Origin: Eupeodes corollae
Lineage: Eukaryota; Arthropoda; Insecta; Diptera; Syrphidae
Direction: 5' to 3'
Assembly: GCF_945859685.1 (NCBI RefSeq)
Contig: NC_079148.1
Location: forward strand, 39,505,946 to 39,569,945
Length of the DNA stretch: 64,000 bases
Each line of letters begins with the position of its first letter. Position 1 is the first letter of the stretch. This document shows, piece by piece, positions 57,255 to 64,000 of this stretch. The notes under the pieces were generated by a model that saw nothing but the letters and a program-made list of their open reading frames with translations, was not told where the DNA came from and did no database searches. The position numbers were made by a program, and so were the translations under genes.

Positions 57255-59153
57255 GTAAGTTGAACTTATAAAAAGTATCTATTATAGAAAAGGTAGCTCT
57301 ACATGATGCACTCTTACTCGTACATCATATGTGAACCCATTTCGCTGTATGATTGCTTCCGAGAAATGCGAAAAGCAAAAATAAATCCAGATACAAATCC
57401 GTTTTTGTATCTTTAAGTGCTACTAACCCAGAAGGTAGGTTATACAATGCAATCATCTCGTCTTCGTTGTTGTTGAAGTCATAGTAGTCACTCGTTGTAC
57501 AAGGTATAGAGTTCGTTTGCCTCCTCTTTCGAAAAGCTTTTGCTTTTAGTTGAACGAGGGGGCATTAAGGCACTTGAGGATTGATGCTGATATTATTGTT
57601 TCATATGTTTTGAGGTTGAAGTATTTTTTTTTATTTTATTGAAAGGAAACAGGCAGAGATTGGGGGGGGGGTAGGGGGTCTTTTAGCGAGATGCTACATA
57701 CCGCCGCTGCCGCAATGAAGCTCACTCTTAACATCTTTCAAATTGAAGAGCTGGATGCTTGATGCTGCAAAAGTATAAAACATTTATAATGCCATACCAG
57801 GTTGTTAAATTTGCTATATATAATATAGTTGGTAAAGTCGAGAGTGCAAAACTACTTTCATTTTCCATTTATGTTTTGTGTTTTGCATTGAGCGATATAG
57901 CTACACAAGTTGATTTATATTACATTCATTCGAATTGTTTTTGTATTTATTTATTTTTGTAAAACTTGGGTCTTGCTGATTTTATTTTTATTTGAAACCA
58001 GTTTTATGCGTAAAATATAATCTAATTAAACAACAAAACATACACAATATTTTTGTTCAATCTTTTGAATTAGGTATTTTGTTGGTATGAATTCATTATA
58101 TTTGTGGCCTATAAGCGACAGAATGATTGAGGTTTGGCCTAGTATCTTAAGTCAAAACGAAGGATTGCTTGTTTATTGTTTAAGACTAGTCATTTGACAT
58201 TGTAGCTTATATTTAGCATTGACTAGACAGAAAAAAGAAGAAGAGATTTTGACCAAGGTCGTTGCTGTGCAATTTTTTGTTGTTGAACTTTATTTTATAA
58301 CAATAGAAAAATTTGGTCTTTTTTGATTTCAAACTAAACTGAAATCTTCTTCATTTTATCAACTCAACATGACTAAAAAATGTGTCTTTTGGTGTACCGA
58401 ACTCGTAAGTGAAAAGTTCGAAAAGTATTAATTTAGGTAAGGTTTTGGGCGAGTTCTGATCTCGAATTGAATAAAAATGTAGAGTTGAAATTATAGCATG
58501 GTGTTAAAATGGTGTCGTAATGTGGGAAAATTCTAATAACTCGAAACTTATTTCAGAGAAATTTAGGTTTAAATAAGTTTGAAGTCATGTTCAACGTGTC
58601 TTCAAAAGCACTCATGCAATCCGGGTTGTGCGACGGCAAAAATTGTATGTTTGGCTCCCAGAAAGCAGTTATGTCAATCTGTGTTAAATACGTTGCAACG
58701 TAGTAGTTTATGTAATTTTTCAGGTAAAAATTGGTGCTGTCATTTTTTAACATTTGGTCAATAAAAACTATGCCATCACTTACAATTTAAATGGTTTAAA
58801 TTCAGTACAAAAAAGAAAAATATTTTGCAGTTTAGCAAGAAAAGATTGATGATCGTGTTATTTCTTGAAAAGATGATCACACTTGATCACCAAGGTCTTG
58901 TGATTTAACACCTTTAAACATTTTTCTGTATAGTGGCTTGAAAGATAAAGTCTATGATTAAGAACCTTAAAGATGGAATTTGTAAAGTAATCGATAACAT
59001 TCAGATGCAAAGGGGCAAATTTAATGAAATGGATTAAATGGTAGCCAAGGCTGCCATTTACAGTTGTTAACGTCATATCTTCCTTTTTACAATTAAATAA
59101 ACATTAATTGGTTTCTTTAACAACCCTTTTTTTAATATCAATATTAAATCTTT
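57255..59153. other. Possible first intron, 5' part
   Basis: No exon was recognised. A G-run at 57661-57676 (GGGGGGGGGGTAGGGGG type) is the only striking composition feature. Confidence 0.35.
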
Positions 59154-59405
59154 TGTACAAGTGGCGAGTACCGTGATTAATGCGTAGGACTATCATTCCA
59201 GAGGTCCTAAGCTCAATCTCTGTCTGTGCCATCTAAAGTTTTTTTTTTGCGAGGGATTGAAAAATCCTAAAAGAGAAATTCTTGTCTTGAAAAACATTTT
59301 CTCAAAATAGTCCGGCATATGAACTCTAGGTTTCTTCATTTCTGACATTACTCGCAAAAAAAAATGGTTGAGAGTTGTAAGTCACAAGACTGTGATTCTC
59401 TTCGA
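59154..59405 (+). mobile_element. tRNA-derived SINE, copy 2
   Basis: It starts TGTACAAGTGGCGAGTACCG (A-box-like region), followed by AATGCGTAGGACTATCATTC and the B-box-like GCTCAATCTC. The body and tail blocks match copies 1 and 3, ending GAGAGTTGTAAGTCACAAGA. No terminal duplication was defined. Confidence 0.75.
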
Positions 59406-61489
59406 GTTGTTGCGCTCCCTATTTTTTTATTTATAAAACCTCCTATTTGGAAAACACTTCAAAATCTTTTAGATTCTTCCTTATTTGTTTTTTTTTTTAA
59501 CATGAAACTTAAAAGAGATAAAATAATGAGACGTAAAATTAAGTCGCCTTCAATATAAACACTCTCATTGAGGTTAAAAAGTAGATATTTCTGTTGGAAA
59601 TTTAATTGCCTTCAAAATATATCGCCACAGTTTCCATCTAATCAAGCCTTAAAATACAGAACCCAATGAACGAGTTGGCAGCTTAGAATTATTGTTTGAC
59701 ATTTTGTCGATGGTAGACTTCAAAACTGACTTTTGATGCATCCATACAGTTTTCAATCTATTTTGCTTCAATTTAATTTAATTTTAATTAATGACAACAT
59801 TATCTCTATCCAACTATCATTGAAGCTTTGGAATAGCACTTTACTAAATCTGAATTATTTTTCATAATTTTTCTGTATTACAGTGTTGGTCATCAGGAAA
59901 TTAATTTTTCTTGTCTTTAAGCTATAAAACAATTCATATAAAGCATTGATTTAATATTCAGCACCCTTAGGCTGCAATTTATAGCTCTCGTAGAAAAAAT
60001 TATCAACAAGATGTTTTTAAATGTAAATGATTTGACATTTTGCGCCTTTTTTGATGTCAAATGATAGCTTGTGACTTAAGTCAAGGACAAAAAAAGTTAT
60101 TTTATCCTGAAAACAACAAATCTTAACTTTTATGTTCATTGTTGCAATATTTCAGTATAGAAATTAAAGTCAAAATTAAACTAACTAAACAAATTGTGAT
60201 GCCTTTTAAATAAATAATTCTGCCTCATCAATTTAAAGATCGGATTTCTGATTTATGAAATTTTCTTTGAGCTTTAAATGTTAGTTAAAGCCGTTAACAT
60301 CATGAGGCACAAACTAAAAGCAAAAACAAGTTAAAACATTAAACTTCTGTATTACACATAAATGATATATTTCCGTTCGAAAAAATATGTTATATCAAAA
60401 AACAAAACACTTGGCACGCGACTTGTCAACAGTTTCTACAGATTAACCTAAAAAAAATATAATTTACAATAATAATTGAACATTTACTGTCACTTTCGGA
60501 AAAAATATATCAATTATGTATCATTTAAATTTTAATTGAATTGTCTTAAGGTGATCGATATACTTAGTATTTGATTGCAGTTGATTGCATTTTTTCTTGC
60601 AACAACATTTGTTACACATTTGATATTGGTTTTCCGCTAATAAATCATGTTGTTGGCCCAATAGTTTCCATACAAAGTTATGGTAGACCAATAAATTTAT
60701 TTATTTAGTTTGTGAAATGTGTGAAAAATGTTACAATGTTAAAATGTTATATTATGCCGAGGATCAACATTTTAACGTATTGTTTTACTCTTAATAAGAC
60801 ACTTTATGAGTTCGAGGAACTGAAATCCAACATCTGCAAAACTTAAGTTTTAAGTGGTTTTGGAAGAATTTTTTAGAAATTCGCCAAATAATAATATTCA
60901 TTATTTCCACAAAATAGGTAAGACACTATTATCTCGATCTTTGGATATTTTAAATAAATTGACTTTACATAAACTCCGCTTGAACTGCACACATTTTTAA
61001 AAATACTTTTTACATTTTTAAAAAATACTGATGGATATTGTACTGCTGTTGCTACCCTTAAGATGTTAAGAAAAGTTTTTTACTTTTTCTTGCGCCCACT
61101 GGCAAAGCTTTCTACTAAGAAAAAATTAATATTTTTTTGAATCAATTGAATAGTTACAAATATTAAAATTATTATTGGATTGGAATAAAACAAATTTCTG
61201 TAAATTTGACAGTTGGTACTTAAATCTTTACTTTTAATCATTTCCTAAATTAGTTCTTGTATGAATCCTACAGCCTTTTAATATATTTCAACGATATTTC
61301 TCTAAACGATAACTTATTTGTAGAAATTCAGGATTCTTTTTCTTTAATCTGACAAACACCATCATTAACTTTAGATCAGTTGACTACGACAGTCAATGAA
61401 AGAAGGGCAAATTTTGCTTCTCTGTTTAGGCATGTATTATGTAGGTGGCCAGGTCTATGGTTTAAAAAAAAAAGTTAGATTATTTAGGA
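59406..61489. other. AT-rich spacer or intron
   Basis: No gene, RNA or element was recognised. Confidence 0.4.
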
Positions 61490-61591
61490 ACATTTCTTTT
61501 CAAGATTCAATTATACTCAGCTGCAGTAATTTTTGATGTAACATTTCTTTTCAAGATTCAATTATACTCAGCTGCAGTAATTTTTGATGTA
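61490..61591 (+). repeat. Perfect 51 bp tandem duplication
   Basis: Two identical 51 bp units (61490-61540, 61541-61591), each starting ACATTTCTTTTCAAGATTC and containing CTCAGCTGCAGTAA. Confidence 0.9.
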
Positions 61592-61612
61592 ATTTTTGGC
61601 GCAACAGTTAAT

Positions 61613-61886
61613 GAAGAACCAGGGCCTAATGACTTACAACTCTCAACCAATCCTTTTTGCGAGTAACGTTGTCAGAGATGGAAGGGACCTACAGTTTATA
61701 TGCCTAATCCGTACGGCTAATTTGAGAAAGCACTTTTCATGACAAGAATTACTCTTGGAGGATTTGTCAATTCCTCGTAAGAGGCACTACCCGGGAAAAA
61801 AGTTAAGTGGCACATGCAGAAATGAAACCCAAGACCCATTACTTCACAGTCCATAGCACTAACCATCGCGCTACTTGTACTACCCC
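61613..61886 (-). mobile_element. tRNA-derived SINE, copy 3
   Basis: The reverse strand starts GGTAGTACAAGTAGCGCGAT (A-box-like), then GGTTAGTGCTATGGACTGTG and the B-box-like GGGTTTCATTTC. Blocks GACAAATCCTCCAAGAG and CTTGTCATGAAAAG follow, then the tail GGTTGAGAGTTGTAAGTCAT. It is the best-preserved head of the three copies. Confidence 0.78.
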
Positions 61887-61974
61887 AACGTTAACTGTTC
61901 CATAATAATTGACAGCTCTCCATATCACAAAACATTTTTCGCGTCAATGATGGAGCTTTAAAACAGATTTAATT

Positions 61975-64000
61975 TTTAGTATTTAGTATTTATTTATTCA
62001 TCAATCAGACAAAAATATCTTACAGACTACTTGGAATATGTACATAGTATTTTGCTTATTTCAAAAATTAATTATAAAATGACGTTGTAGATTTCATCTA
62101 AGGGTAGAACGATTACTATAAAAGTCACAATCAAAAACACAAGAAATACGATTAACTTCACGGACACAGCGAGTTACTGGCTCATTTTTGGCATAATTTG
62201 TCCTATGATCGCTTTCAAAAAATAAAAATCTAGTCCTCAGAGGACAACTTGGAGCATACAAATCAATTAAAGACAAAAGCGAAGAACAATTAATACGAGA
62301 AGACAAAATATCACTTACAAACAAAACAGACAACATTTTTCTACGGTATTCGAGAGACTGAATATCAATTAGCTTACATCAAGTTTCCAAATAACGAACC
62401 TAGTGAACTTTTTTTGAACATTTTCAATTCTAGTAGAATGAATGTTGTAATGAAGGTTCCATATAACAAATCCATACTCTGATATAGATCTGACATAAGC
62501 ATTATACAGGCATTTTAGAGTATAGGGATCAGTAAAATCAGATGAATTACGTTTTATGAAACCAAGCATGGTGTTAGATTTTGCAATGATGTATTCGATA
62601 TGTTTTATAAAGTTTAATTTACAATCAAATATTATTCCCAAATCTTTTTTTTCAAAAACTCTTTCTAGAATATTATTGTTTATTTTGTAGTCGAATTTGA
62701 TTGGATTGGCAATACGCGAAAAAGTAAAACACTGACATTTGGAGACATTCAAAAACAAGTCATTAATGGTGCACCAATTAGTTAAACAATCAAGATCGTC
62801 TTGGAGTAGATGGCAGTCGCGAGAGGATTTAATGCTTTTAAAGAATTTAAGATTGTCCGCAAAAAGAAGGCGGTGTGAGTTTTAAAAAACGTTAGGTCTT
62901 AACCTCTGCGGTACGCCAGAGGTTACCAAAAAAAGGAGGAGGCTCAATGTTATCTATGGAAACAATTTGATAACGTTTCGTTAAGTAGGAAAAAAGCCAT
63001 GATAGCATAGCAGAGTGAAAACCTGCGCTTTTTAGTTTAGATATTAGTATCAAATGATTCACTCTATCGAACGCTTTGGCAAAATCTGTGTAGATGACAT
63101 CAACCTGAAAACTTTCTTCTAGTTTATTGAGGATATAATTTGAAAATAGAGCAAGATTTGTGGAGGTGTATCTTCCCCCCGCAAACCCATGTTGGTAAGG
63201 CGATATTATTTCTTTGAACCAAAACGATAATTTATGGTATGCAATCTTTTCAAAAAGTTTAGGTATCGCTGAGAGTTTGCAGATCGGTCGATAGTTTGAT
63301 ATATTGAAGGATTTCTTCCACTCAGAGAGAAATTCTCCTTTAGAAAGAGAATTATTAAAAATAATTGTTAAAGGTTCAGAAAGAGCAGATGCACATTTTT
63401 TTTAAATAACTGGAGGAATTTCAACTGGACCAGCACTTTTATCGCAGCTTAAACTACGTAATGCATTTTCAACTTAATTTGCACTTATGTTCAAAAATGC
63501 AATACTTAATGGAGTTTCGGAATTAATTGTTTGTAAAGGATATCCCTTTGGAGAAGTATAATTTGATTGAAAATGAGCTGAAAAATCATTACAAATAGAT
63601 GCAATATCGGAGTATGTGTCACCCATATACTGCATTGTTTTTTTGTAACCCATTACATCTTTTTTTATTCTTTATGAAAGACCAGAAACTTTTATTATTA
63701 AGATTTAATTCTCTTTCTATTGAATATTTATAATTGTTATAAAGAAACTTATTTAGAACATTGAATTCTCTATCCAATTGGGTATAGCTGCATTTAAGAA
63801 AAGAATTATCTAATGAATTTCGATATAGCTTACAAGCTTTGTTCTTTTTATTGCTAAGATTACATAACCCTTTATTGAACCATGGAGGTTTCGAATTACA
63901 TTTAATAGGCAATTTCGGCACGAATGTATTAATTGCACTTTTCAAAGAGTCAGTAAAAAATTTGTATGAAACCGATAAATCAGAATAATTAAGCTAAGAA
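61975..64000 (-). mobile_element. Jockey-group LINE H, continuing past the window end
   Basis: The minus strand encodes, from the 5' side, the EN-RT linker (PPWFNKGLCNLSNKKNKACK, 63619-63945), then in several frames KSAGPVEIPPVI, SNYRPICKLSAIPKLFEK, QHGFAGGRYTSTNL, and VIYTDFAKAFDRVNH. The catalytic box is unclear near 62850. The C-terminus follows (FEKKDLGIIFDCKLNF, LKCLYNAYVRSISEYGFVIW, 62369-62758) and a tail domain (62094-62336). Frames are shifted several times. The 3' end is near 61975-62090, and the endonuclease, if present, lies beyond 64000. Confidence 0.82.

Noticed and set aside
57661..57676. G-run as a G-quadruplex regulator
   Set aside because: A single short run without four separated tracts clearly placed. 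No context supports a function.

Overview
The window is AT-rich eukaryotic nuclear DNA. It has short 55-78 bp GT-AG introns, one 7.3 kb intron, sparse host genes and many old transposon copies. The protein families, the intron style and the DD41D mariner point to an insect, most likely a higher fly (Diptera). That assignment is inference; no species marker was seen.

Three host genes are well supported. DNA2, the replication helicase/nuclease, lies on the minus strand at 11299-14789 (4 exons, about 1097 aa). Cp110, a centriole-capping protein, lies on the plus strand at 18815-28288 (5 exons). A trichohyalin-plectin-homology coiled-coil protein resembling CFAP210/CCDC173 lies on the minus strand at 34340-36077 (3 exons, 539 aa). 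Two small first-exon candidates (minus 4415-4498; plus 57246-57254) suggest two further genes that extend into DNA without other recognisable exons. DNA2 and Cp110 are divergent, and the space between them is filled by a 2.8 kb foldback-type element.

Layout by region. 1-11 kb: a relic DD41D mariner carrying a 266 bp insertion, a LINE 3' fragment, a second mariner-type relic, a reverse-oriented I/Jockey LINE (copy A), a MITE fragment, and another LINE whose reverse transcriptase is split by a 69 bp palindrome with an 8 bp target duplication. 11-28 kb: DNA2, the foldback element and Cp110. The large Cp110 intron holds two nested MITE families and, antisense, a decayed RAG1/Transib-like transposase. 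28-34 kb: a LINE RNase H fragment and two head-to-tail truncated copies (B, C) of the same LINE family as copy A. 34-38 kb: the CFAP210-like gene, a degenerate minisatellite, and a 738 bp Harbinger-like element that keeps only a Myb/SANT gene. 38-45 kb: a mariner relic, AT-rich spacer, and one structurally complete DD41D mariner (1303 bp, TA target site, 361-aa open transposase). 45-55 kb: LINE relics, a SINE, a candidate terminal-inverted-repeat element, a LINE ending in TTAGG-type pentamers, and an RTE-type LINE. 55-64 kb: a candidate 5' leader and first exon, two more SINE copies, a 51 bp tandem duplication, and a LINE that runs off the window end.

Most of the sequence is transposon-derived. 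The DD41D transposase at 42192-43277 is the only mobile-element gene that looks intact. The host genes are unrelated housekeeping or cilia/centriole genes, and nothing suggests an operon or a multi-gene system. The least expected structures are the foldback element with 14 bp-periodic arms, the ultra-short 8-bp-TSD palindromes, the RAG1-like fossil, the Myb-only Harbinger derivative and the three-copy SINE family.
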